From an uncultured bacterium (GTDB lineage Bacteria > Bacteroidota > Bacteroidia > Bacteroidales > Muribaculaceae): a DNA stretch of 64,000 nt. The number at the start of each line of letters is the position of its first letter. The first letter of the stretch is position 1. Positions 7,216 to 16,536 of this stretch are shown piece after piece. The position numbers and the translations under genes are program-made. The notes under the pieces were generated by a model, which worked only from the letters and a program-made list of their open reading frames with translations, made no database searches and was not told the origin of the DNA. Location: assembly GCA_905214735.1 (NCBI GenBank), contig CAJMNI010000002.1:1-64000 (forward strand). Direction: 5' to 3'.

Positions 7216-10137
7216 ATGATCAGATTCTTCATCATCATCTACGACAGGTTCCGGAAGGCGCCGGCAATAGCCTGGAGCATCTTCGCGGCCGTGACCGCGC
7301 TGCTGGTCTACGCGGTCACTACGCTGTCGTATAAGGAGGACATATCTGATTTTCTGCCGCTCGACGAGGAGAACCAGACCGCCCTTTCCATCTATCAGGA
7401 GATCTCGGGCGCCAACAAGATCTATGCCATCCTCTCCGCCCGCGATACCACCGCGTCCGACCCGGATAAACTTGTGGCCGGAGTGGATTCGTTTGTCGCC
7501 GGAGTTGAGGAGGCGGATTCCCTGCATTATATCCGGCAGATCATGAAGGTGGTCGACATGGAGAAGATGCTGGAGGTGGCCGACATGGTCTATGAAAACA
7601 TCCCTTACTTCCTGACCGACAGCGATTACAGGCGGATGGACTCGCTGCTCTCGCAGCCGGGTTATGTCGACGCCCGCGTCGCCGAAGACAAGGAGCTGCT
7701 CCTATTCCCCAGCTCGGGCGTGCTGGCGCAAAATATGTCGAAAGATCCGCTGGGACTCTTCTCGCCTGTGCTCGGACGGCTTTCGCAGACCGGGATGCCG
7801 GTCAATTTCGAAACCTACGACGGATATATCCTCACCCCCGACGGCAAAAAAGCGATAGTGATTCTCGAATCCTCTTTCGGTGCCAACGAGTCGGAACACA
7901 ATGCGGCTCTCGTGGCGATGCTCGGGAAAGCGAAGGCCCGGGCCGAAGCTGAGACTCCCGGAATCGACATCCACATAATCGGCGGTCCGGTGATCGCCGT
8001 CTCCAACGCCGACCGCATCAAGAAAGACAGCATTCTGGCCGGCGGACTCGCCGGGGTCCTCATCCTTCTGCTCCTCATCTATGTCTTCAGAAACGTGCGC
8101 AATATCCTTCTGATCGCCGTTTCCATCGGCTGGGGCTGGCTCTTCGCCATGGGGGGTATCGCCCTCTTCTACGATTCGGTGTCGATAATAGTTATCGGCA
8201 TTGCGTCGGTGATTCTCGGCATAGCAGTGAACTATCCTCTCCATCTGATCGACCATCTGAAGGAGAGCGAGCATCCGCGCGCGGCGCTGAAGCAGATCAT
8301 CTCGCCGCTCGTGGTGGGCAACGTCACCACGGTGGGCGCTTTCCTCTGCCTGGTGCCGCTCAATTCCCCGGCGCTCCACGACCTGGGGCTCTTCAGTTCG
8401 CTGCTGCTCGTCGGCACGATTCTCTTCGTGCTCGTTTTCCTTCCCCATATCGTCAGGACGCGCAAGCCGGGTTCGGCTCCGGCCAAGGAACCGGCGATGA
8501 TTGTCAGGCTGGCCTCGATTAAGCCGGAACAGAACAAGTGGACAGTCCGGGTGGTGCTCGCCATGACGCTGGTGTTCGGCTATTTCAGCCTCCGCACTGA
8601 GTTCGATTCCGACATGCGCCACATCAACTATATGACTCCTGAGCAGAAGGAGGACATGAATTATTTCCAGAGCCTCATGAGCAACGACAGCGGCACTGAA
8701 AGCCTCTATGTGGTCAGCTCGGGGAAAAACTGGGAGGAGGCTCTGCGGCAGAACGAGCGTATCGGGACAACGGTCGATTCGGTAGTGGCCGCCGGAAAAG
8801 CTTCGAGGCAGAACGCCTCGGCCTCGTTCCTCATCTCAAAGGAGGAGCAGCAACGCCGGCTGGAGATGTGGAAGGAATTCGTCGCCTCTCATCGGGAGCA
8901 GCTCACCGCCGATCTCGACCGCGCCGCGCTCAACCATGGTTTCAGCGAGTCGGCGTTCGACGATTTCGGAGATATTGTCGGCGGCAGCTATGAGCCGCGC
9001 GATTTCGATTATTTCCGAAAGCTCGCTTCGGCCGTTTTCGCCGGCAACGTCAGCGAAAACAAGGCTTCGGGCCGGAAGTCGATAGTTCAGACCCTCTCCG
9101 TTCCGGCCGGATCTGTCGATGCTGTCAAGAAGTCGCTTGCGGACCGCGGAGATTTCGACGGCATCCTCTTCGACGTGAAGAGCATGAACGGATCAATAGC
9201 CGACACTCTCTCCGACGATTTCAATTATATCGGCATAGTCTGCGGATGCATCGTCTTTATCTTCCTCTGGATCTCACTGGGCAGCATCGAACTCGCCGCG
9301 GTCTCTTTCCTCCCGATGGCGTTCAGCTGGATATGGATTCTCGGAATCATGGGAATGCTCGGAATCAAGTTCAATATCGTCAATGTGATCCTCGCCACTT
9401 TCATCTTCGGCCAGGGCGACGATTACACCATATTCATGACGGAGGGACTGCAGTATGAATTTGCCTACCGCCGCAAACTGCTCGGCTCCTACAAGAACAG
9501 CATCGTCGTCTCGGCGCTGATTATGTTTATCGGCATCGGCACCCTGGCGTTTGCCGCCCATCCCGCCATGCGTTCGCTGGGCGAGGTGACGGTGGTCGGA
9601 ATGCTTTCGGTTGTGCTTATGGCTTACCTTTTCCCGCCGCTTGCCTTCAACTGGCTGGTGAGCAGCCACGGGAAGGTGCGCTATCGTCCGATAACGCTGC
9701 GCAACCTCCTGAGCCGGCGCACCCGTCAGCCCGCAACGCCGACGGTGAAGAGCCTGACGCCGGTGGTGCTCGACCGATACAGATACAAGGGTTACGATAT
9801 CTTTATCCGGGCGAAGAGAATCCTGAAAGGGATCGGACGGCAGAGCGACAAGCTCGATGCGTTCCCGGCGAATGGGAAGATTGTGGTGATTGACCGCATC
9901 GGCCAGGGGGAGCTGGCGCTGCTCTTAGCGCTGCTTTATCCGGAGGCTGCTGTCGGCTGCAATCTCCGCGCAGAGGACACGATTTCGCTTTTCCGGGGTT
10001 GCGACGAAGGATTTGCGCCCGATATTCGCGTTATAGATAATAAGGAGGCCGCCGAGGCGACGGAGGATGGTGCCATCATCCTGACCGTCACCGACAAACC
10101 GGAAGATGCGGCCGGAACAATTTGCATACTTATATGA
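7216..10137 (+). CDS. MMPL/RND-family exporter with an extra C-terminal cytoplasmic domain
   Basis: A 973-residue inner-membrane protein with the duplicated RND layout. One N-terminal TM (about 15-37) is followed by a large extracytoplasmic loop, a five-helix bundle at about 275-420 (LAGGLAGVLILLLLIYVF and following), a second TM plus loop from about 450, and another bundle at about 655-825 containing the GQGDDYTIFM motif typical of MMPL proteins. Such proteins export lipids or hydrophobic products using proton flow. From about residue 850 there is an additional soluble part (YKGYDIFIRAKRILKGIG; IVVIDRIGQGELALLLALLY) that looks like a Rossmann-type strand-helix unit, perhaps a remnant methyltransferase-like domain. 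It sits between a PaaK-like ligase and an esterase, and its stop overlaps the next start (ATGA). Transport class is sure; cargo unknown. Confidence 0.85.
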   Translation: MIRFFIIIYDRFRKAPAIAWSIFAAVTALLVYAVTTLSYKEDISDFLPLDEENQTALSIYQEISGANKIYAILSARDTTASDPDKLVAGVDSFVAGVEEADSLHYIRQIMKVVDMEKMLEVADMVYENIPYFLTDSDYRRMDSLLSQPGYVDARVAEDKELLLFPSSGVLAQNMSKDPLGLFSPVLGRLSQTGMPVNFETYDGYILTPDGKKAIVILESSFGANESEHNAALVAMLGKAKARAEAETPGIDIHIIGGPVIAVSNADRIKKDSILAGGLAGVLILLLLIYVFRNVRNILLIAVSIGWGWLFAMGGIALFYDSVSIIVIGIASVILGIAVNYPLHLIDHLKESEHPRAALKQIISPLVVGNVTTVGAFLCLVPLNSPALHDLGLFSSLLLVGTILFVLVFLPHIVRTRKPGSAPAKEPAMIVRLASIKPEQNKWTVRVVLAMTLVFGYFSLRTEFDSDMRHINYMTPEQKEDMNYFQSLMSNDSGTESLYVVSSGKNWEEALRQNERIGTTVDSVVAAGKASRQNASASFLISKEEQQRRLEMWKEFVASHREQLTADLDRAALNHGFSESAFDDFGDIVGGSYEPRDFDYFRKLASAVFAGNVSENKASGRKSIVQTLSVPAGSVDAVKKSLADRGDFDGILFDVKSMNGSIADTLSDDFNYIGIVCGCIVFIFLWISLGSIELAAVSFLPMAFSWIWILGIMGMLGIKFNIVNVILATFIFGQGDDYTIFMTEGLQYEFAYRRKLLGSYKNSIVVSALIMFIGIGTLAFAAHPAMRSLGEVTVVGMLSVVLMAYLFPPLAFNWLVSSHGKVRYRPITLRNLLSRRTRQPATPTVKSLTPVVLDRYRYKGYDIFIRAKRILKGIGRQSDKLDAFPANGKIVVIDRIGQGELALLLALLYPEAAVGCNLRAEDTISLFRGCDEGFAPDIRVIDNKEAAEATEDGAIILTVTDKPEDAAGTICILI

Positions 10138-11444
10138 TAGACATAAAGAAACTGCTGATATTTATGCTCGCCGCCTTTGCAGGCAGCGCTGTGTGCGCCG
10201 CGAGGACACGTGTTGATTCCCCGGTGATAAATCCCGACAATTCGGTGACTTTCAATTATTACGCCCCGGATGCCGACGAGGTGATCGTGAAGGGCTCTTT
10301 CATCCCCGACAAGAAGTATCTCAAAACGGGAATCGGCTCTATCAGCAAGAGCGGCAAGATCGAGATGCACCGCTCAGGCGATGTCTGGACCTGCACCACC
10401 GATCCTCTTCCGTCGGATTTCTATACCTATTATTTCGAGGTTGACGAGGAGAGGGCGAACGATCCGGCGAATTCCGACCGGGTGCGCGACATTGACAACA
10501 TCTATAATTATTTTATCGTTCCGGGAGGGATAGGCGACGACTATATGGTTCGCGACGTGGCTCACGGCACGGTCAAGAAGGTGTGGTATCCTTCGACGCT
10601 CAACGGTATGAAACGGCGCCGCATGAGCGTCTATCTCCCTGCGGGCTATAGCGCCGACGCCTCTCGGCGTTATCCTGTGCTCTATCTCCTCCACGGTTCG
10701 GGAGGGGATGAGGATTCGTGGCTCGACATGGGTCGGGCGGCTCAGATTCTCGACAATATGATTGCGGATAAGCGTTGCGTGCCGATGATTGTGGTGATGC
10801 CCAACGGTAACGCCGACCTTGCGGCCGCTCCCGGTTCCGACCCGAAAAATCCTGACCAAAAACCGTCGGCCAACAATACAAGTTCGATGACCGGAAAGAT
10901 CGAGACGGCGTTTATGAACGAGGTGGTGGATTTCGTGGATGAAAACTACCGCACGCTCAATGACAAGGCCGACCGCGCGATAGCCGGTCTTTCGCTCGGC
11001 GGGCTGCACACGATGTTTATCTCGATGAACAATCCGGATGCTTTCGATTACGTCGGACTCTTCTCGGCGCAGACCACCAACGCCCTCAACGACAAACGAA
11101 TCCGTGGAATGCAGGGAATCGGCAATGTCTGGAACGATCTGAAAGAGGCACTCCCCTTCATCGGCGGCGGAAGCGTCGACCGGAAAATCCAGAGCTATAC
11201 GTCGGACGACCTGAACATCTACGACGATGTCGACGGCAAACTGAAGAAGCAGTTCGCCAATCCGCCGAAGCTCTATTACATAGCGGTTGGCGAGGATGAC
11301 TTCGTGAAGAAGCTCAACGACGACCTGCGTCTGAAGCTGAATGCAGCCGGCTACGAATACTATTACAACGAGACCGGCGGCGGCCACACCTGGGACAACT
11401 GGCGCAAATATCTGACCGACTTCCTCCCCCGCCTCTTCCGCTAA
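10134..11444 (+). CDS. Secreted esterase of the feruloyl-esterase/esterase D family
   Basis: A 436-residue protein. ATG 10134 is chosen because it overlaps the exporter stop (ATGA, 10134-10137) and leads directly into a signal peptide (DIKKLLIFMLAAFAGSAVCA). Residues about 27-125 form an E-set/CBM48-like domain (NSVTFNYYAPDADEVIVKGS), followed by an alpha/beta-hydrolase with YPVLYLLHGSGGDEDSW, the nucleophile elbow GLSLGG (Ser about 286) and the terminal His in GGGHTWDNW (about 418). This layout matches bacterial feruloyl or acetyl esterases such as the XynZ esterase domain and trehalose-mycolyltransferase-like enzymes. It should hydrolyse an ester in the periplasm or outside. Co-expression with a CoA ligase and lipid-type exporter suggests the exported product may be its substrate, but dietary esters are equally possible. 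Confidence 0.85.
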   Translation: MIDIKKLLIFMLAAFAGSAVCAARTRVDSPVINPDNSVTFNYYAPDADEVIVKGSFIPDKKYLKTGIGSISKSGKIEMHRSGDVWTCTTDPLPSDFYTYYFEVDEERANDPANSDRVRDIDNIYNYFIVPGGIGDDYMVRDVAHGTVKKVWYPSTLNGMKRRRMSVYLPAGYSADASRRYPVLYLLHGSGGDEDSWLDMGRAAQILDNMIADKRCVPMIVVMPNGNADLAAAPGSDPKNPDQKPSANNTSSMTGKIETAFMNEVVDFVDENYRTLNDKADRAIAGLSLGGLHTMFISMNNPDAFDYVGLFSAQTTNALNDKRIRGMQGIGNVWNDLKEALPFIGGGSVDRKIQSYTSDDLNIYDDVDGKLKKQFANPPKLYYIAVGEDDFVKKLNDDLRLKLNAAGYEYYYNETGGGHTWDNWRKYLTDFLPRLFR

Positions 11445-11582
11445 CCCCAACAACTTTTTAGATCCGCTGCAAACCTGAATCTTAGTACCGACCGCGTGCT
11501 CAATTGCCTTATGAAATTCGCCTTTGAGGCTTTTTGCGCGTGGCCTGTAGGATATATGTCGCTTGTTTGTCGCTTGTTTGCA

Positions 11583-11714
11583 ACACTTTTCCATAAAATT
11601 CGACACTGCAAATATACACTTTTCCATGGAATTTTATGGGGTTAAACTACACTTTTCCATGAATTTTCAGGGTTGAAAACTACACTTTTCTAATTTTTAG
11701 GGTAATATATTGCA
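11583..11714. repeat. 33-bp tandem repeat, four degenerate copies
   Basis: Copies start with ACACTTTTC at 11583, 11616, 11649 and 11682, exactly 33 bp apart. Copies 2 and 3 are nearly the same (ACACTTTTCCATG then GAATTTT). On the minus strand the first three copies carry ATGGAAAAGTGT or a close relative, the start of a small reading frame (Met-Glu-Lys-Cys), one of them downstream of a TATATTTG box. This looks like repeated or decayed 5' ends of a gene. Confidence 0.85.
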
Positions 11715-11762
11715 TCTGAACTGAAAAGCCGACTGCCGCAAACGCTGCAAATTTCGTCTGTG

Positions 11763-11806
11763 ATTCTGCAATTATTTGCAGAATAGATTAAATTTGGATA
11801 ATTTTG
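11763..11806 (+). promoter_or_regulatory. metX promoter with palindromic operator over the -33 box
   Basis: -33 TTTG at 11775-11778, a 20-bp spacer and -7 TAATTTTG at 11799-11806. A perfect palindrome, ATTCTGCAA-TTAT-TTGCAGAAT (11763-11784), covers the -33 box, so a dimeric regulator bound there would block or assist polymerase. The predicted start near 11811 gives a leader of about 107 nt. Confidence 0.7.
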
Positions 11807-11820
11807 CCGAAGCAAAACCC

Positions 11821-11890
11821 TGAGTTGCATTACCGGTACTTTGAGTTGAAAACCGGAACTTTGAGTTGCATAATTGAAACCCTGAGTTGC
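11821..11890 (+). repeat. 21-bp repeat, four copies, in the metX 5' leader
   Basis: TGAGTTG(C/A)A recurs at 11821, 11842, 11862 and 11883 (spacings 21, 20, 21), each preceded by CTT or CCC. The array lies between the predicted transcription start and the metX ATG, so it would be present four times in the mRNA leader. Confidence 0.8.
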
Positions 11891-11917
11891 ATAACTGATA
11901 GAAGATTCCTTGTGAAC

Positions 11918-12943
11918 ATGCCGGAATATTATCATTACGAGAAGGCGTTTCCTCTCGAATTAGGAGGTGAATTGCCGGGGCTGACGATAGCTTACCACAC
12001 TTTCGGACGCCTCGCCCCCGACCGCAGCAACGCCGTGTGGGTGTGTCACGCGCTGACGGCCAACAGCGACGTTGCCGACTGGTGGCCTCACACCGTGGAA
12101 CGCGGCTGCTTCCTCGATCCGGAGAAACACTTCGTGGTCTGCGCCAATATCCTCGGCTCGCATTACGGCACGACCGGTCCGCTGACCCCCGACCCGGCGA
12201 CAGGAAAGCCGCTCTACGGATCTTTCCCGAAGCTTACGATCGGCGACATGGCGCGGGCTCATGCCCTTCTCGCCGACCATCTCGGCATTGACCGCATCGC
12301 GACGCTCGTGGGGAGTTCGGTGGGCGGTTTTCAGGCTCTGGAATGGGCGGCACGGGAGCCTGAACGTTTCGGGCGCATGATCCTGATCGCCACCGACGCC
12401 AAAGCCTCCCCCTGGACGATAGCCATCGACGAGACGCAGCGCATGGCGATATTCGCCGATCAGAGCTACGGCGAACCGCGTCCCGACGCCGGCATGGCCG
12501 GTCTGGCGGCCGCCCGGGCAATAGGAATGCTGACATACCGCGGTCCCGAGGGGTATAACCGCACGCAGGCCGACCCCGAAGATGCCCCGCTGTCGACGCC
12601 CCGCCGCGCATGCACTTATCAGCAGCACCAGGGCGACAAGCTCTGCCGCCGTTACAACGCCTATTCCTACGTGACGATCCTCGACGCTTTCGACACCCAC
12701 GACATCGGCCGCAACAGAGGGGGCGTGGAGAAGGTGCTCGGCCGGATGATGATGCCGACCGTAGTGGTCGGGATCACCACCGACATCATTTTCACTCCCC
12801 CCGAGATGAAACAGCTGGCGGCGATGATCCCCAACGCCTGCTATTTCGAGATCGACTCCCCCTTCGGCCACGACGGCTTCCTCGTGGAGCACGAGCAGCT
12901 CAACCGCATCCTCACCGACCAGGAGTCGTGGAGGCGTGACTGA
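11918..12943 (+). CDS. metX: Homoserine O-acetyltransferase
   Basis: A 341-residue alpha/beta-hydrolase-fold acyltransferase, making O-acetyl-homoserine (or O-succinyl-homoserine) from homoserine and acyl-CoA for methionine synthesis. Motifs: PLELGGELPGLTIAYHTFGRL at the N terminus (family signature), HALTANSDVADWW, NILGSHYGTTGP, the nucleophile elbow LVGSSVGGFQALEWA (Ser about 133), and a terminal FGHDGFLVEH (His about 318). ATG 11918 is preferred over an in-frame upstream ATG at 11804 because the extra 38 residues would be encoded by the 21-bp repeat array and MetX proteins start at this point. The homoserine dehydrogenase gene follows 87 bp later, so substrate supply and use are side by side. 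The promoter palindrome suggests specific regulation. Confidence 0.93.
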   Translation: MPEYYHYEKAFPLELGGELPGLTIAYHTFGRLAPDRSNAVWVCHALTANSDVADWWPHTVERGCFLDPEKHFVVCANILGSHYGTTGPLTPDPATGKPLYGSFPKLTIGDMARAHALLADHLGIDRIATLVGSSVGGFQALEWAAREPERFGRMILIATDAKASPWTIAIDETQRMAIFADQSYGEPRPDAGMAGLAAARAIGMLTYRGPEGYNRTQADPEDAPLSTPRRACTYQQHQGDKLCRRYNAYSYVTILDAFDTHDIGRNRGGVEKVLGRMMMPTVVVGITTDIIFTPPEMKQLAAMIPNACYFEIDSPFGHDGFLVEHEQLNRILTDQESWRRD

Positions 12944-13030
12944 AACATGATATATAATCCCTCTCTCCCTCCCTGAAAGAATGTAATCCTCTCTCTCAAT
13001 AACATAGACCTCTCTCAAAAAATATAGAAG

Positions 13031-14245
13031 ATGGAAAAAGAGAATATCAAGATAGGGCTGTTCGGCTTCGGCACGGTGGGCCAGGGTGTCTACCGCGTGC
13101 TTTCGCGCACAAAAAACGCCCATGCCGAAATCCGCCGCATCTGCGTGCGCAACATTGCCAAACCGCGCGACATCGCCACTCCCGAAGGAATGATCACCGA
13201 CCGCGCCGACGACATATTCAACGACCCTGAGATCAACCTGATTGTAGAGCTTGTCGACGATGCCGGGGCCTCTTACAAGATCGTCACCACGGCTCTGCGC
13301 CGCGGCATTCCGGTGGTGTCGGGAAGCAAGGCGATGATCGCCCGCCATCTTCCGGAGCTTATCAAGCTGCAGCGCGAGCACGACACGGCGCTTCTCTACG
13401 ATGCCTCTTCATGCGGATCAATTCCCGTGATCCGCAACCTCGAGGAGTATTACGACAACGACCTGCTCCTCGAAGTGAAGGGAATTCTCAACGGTTCGTC
13501 AAACTATATTCTTTCGCGCGTGTTCGACCACGGCGAGAGCTACGACGCCGCCCTGCGCCGCGCCCAGGAACTCGGGTTCGCCGAGTCTGACCCGAGTTTC
13601 GACATCGAGGGTTACGACGCGCTGTTCAAGCTTATCATCATCACTCTCCATGCCCTCGGAAGCTTTGTGCCGGCCGAGGATGTGTTTACCTTCGGCATAT
13701 CGCATATCCACGACAGCGACATCCGCTATGCCCGCGAGAAGGGAACGAAGATCAAGCTTGTGGCGCAGGTGGCGAAAGTGGGCGCCGACACGTTCACGAT
13801 GTTCGTGATGCCGGAGCTTGTGACGAAATCGAAATATATCTACAGCGTCGACGACGAATACAACGGCGTCGTGATCCGGGGCGAATGCTACGACCGCCAG
13901 TTTATGTTTGGCAAGGGAGCCGGAGGGTTGCCTACTGCTTCGTCGATTCTGAGCGACATCATGGCGCGTCTGCATGACTATCGCTATGAATACAAGAAGA
14001 TGAGCTATCTCGACCGGCCTCATTACACCACCGACATCGACCTGCGGGTCTACATCCGCTTCAAGGAAACCGACGTGCGCGAGCATCTGGCCATCACGAA
14101 GATCCACGAGCTGCATCTTGCCGACGAAAGCAACTATCTGATCGCCGACATTCCGCTGCGCGAGCTGATTGCCCACAGGAGTCTGTTCGACCGCCCCGAC
14201 ATCTTCATAGCCAACATCCCCCAGTTCTTCATCGACCGCGACTGA
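13031..14245 (+). CDS. hom: Homoserine dehydrogenase
   Basis: A 404-residue stand-alone NAD(P)-dependent homoserine dehydrogenase without an aspartokinase domain. It reduces aspartate semialdehyde to homoserine, the branch point for threonine and methionine. Visible are the Rossmann motif IGLFGFGTVGQGV (about 7-19), VVSGSKAMIARH, the catalytic-domain signature VKGILNGSSNYILSRV (about 148-163) and LGFAESDPSFDIEGYDALFK (about 180-199). A C-terminal ACT-like part is present (VREHLAITKIHELHLADES...), as in class I monofunctional enzymes. It lies 87 bp after metX on the same strand, and the gap has C/T-rich CCTCTCTC repeats. The two are probably one transcription unit. Confidence 0.93.
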   Translation: MEKENIKIGLFGFGTVGQGVYRVLSRTKNAHAEIRRICVRNIAKPRDIATPEGMITDRADDIFNDPEINLIVELVDDAGASYKIVTTALRRGIPVVSGSKAMIARHLPELIKLQREHDTALLYDASSCGSIPVIRNLEEYYDNDLLLEVKGILNGSSNYILSRVFDHGESYDAALRRAQELGFAESDPSFDIEGYDALFKLIIITLHALGSFVPAEDVFTFGISHIHDSDIRYAREKGTKIKLVAQVAKVGADTFTMFVMPELVTKSKYIYSVDDEYNGVVIRGECYDRQFMFGKGAGGLPTASSILSDIMARLHDYRYEYKKMSYLDRPHYTTDIDLRVYIRFKETDVREHLAITKIHELHLADESNYLIADIPLRELIAHRSLFDRPDIFIANIPQFFIDRD

Positions 14246-14369
14246 GAGCGCTAAGATTCTCCTGCTCCGGCGGGATTATACGCCTCCCAAAACTATCAGA
14301 TTGCCTAATATAGGATTGGCATATCAACGCCCTAATTAATAGACGTTTATTCCATAAAACGCAAATCCA

Positions 14370-14415
14370 TTCGGTAATTTGGCGCGAATTTGTTCGGTAA
14401 TTTGGCGCGAATTCA
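14370..14415. repeat. 23-bp tandem repeat, two copies
   Basis: TTCGGTAATTTGGCGCGAAT followed by TTG or TCA at 14370-14392 and 14393-14415. The first 21 bases are identical. It lies in the hom/ABC-F intergenic region with no evident function. Confidence 0.9.
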
Positions 14416-14583
14416 TTAGGCAGGTGGGGAGTGGAACCCACTTTGGGGTTCATGCTGACTGATTGACGGGCCCCGGGATGCAGCCCCACTCGGGACTGGC
14501 AGTCGGATTCTAAGCGACCTCCGGCTAATAGTGGTTGTTTCTTGAAATCAGATGAAAATCGGCTGGGCGAAAACATAGCGGAA

Positions 14584-14616
14584 TTTGCATATTTTGCGGC
14601 AAATTTAGTAAATTTG
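14584..14616 (+). promoter_or_regulatory. Promoter of the ABC-F gene
   Basis: -33 TTTG at 14584-14587, a 21-bp spacer and -7 TAAATTTG at 14609-14616. The predicted start is near 14621, about 60 nt before ATG 14683. Confidence 0.75.
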
Positions 14617-14682
14617 CAATCACCGGTCTTTAATGCCGACTTTTAATCCGGTCTTTCAATGCCGGAAAAATTTTGTGTTGTT

Positions 14683-16485
<1,803 letters not shown>

Positions 16486-16536
16486 AAATATTACACTGAT
16501 ACCCCCCCCGGCCATAAAGGCGCTGAAGATCCGGGC

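Larger units (their letters stand above)
11445..11917. other. 473-bp intergenic region rich in repeats upstream of metX
   Basis: Holds a 33-bp tandem repeat x4, a minus-strand TATATTTG box near 11608-11615 pointing into a degraded ORF beginning MEK..., the metX promoter with a palindrome, and a 21-bp repeat x4. No intact gene is seen. Long ORFs called here on the minus strand run antisense through the esterase and are not convincing. Confidence 0.7.
14246..14682. other. 437-bp intergenic region between hom and the ABC-F gene
   Basis: Contains a 23-bp direct repeat (14370-14415), a hairpin GAACCC (14434-14439)/GGGTTC (14446-14451), a GC-rich stretch at 14460-14520 and the promoter at 14584-14616. 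No protein-coding or RNA gene is convincing. The minus-strand ORF here is low-complexity. Confidence 0.6.

Noticed and set aside
10374..11627. 417-codon minus-strand ORF through the esterase gene
   Set aside because: Mostly antisense to a convincing esterase. Only its first 40 codons (11510-11627) may be a trace of a lost gene.
11583..11890. CRISPR array
   Set aside because: The units are tandem without spacers, periods are 33 and 21 bp, and no cas genes are present.
11460..11917. SAM riboswitch before metX
   Set aside because: I could not find the conserved stems or pseudoknot of known SAM riboswitches; the leader consists of 21-nt repeats instead.
14420..14520. tRNA-like sequence in the hom/ABC-F gap
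   Set aside because: A TTC-containing loop and a short GAACCC/GGGTTC stem are present, but there is no acceptor or anticodon stem.
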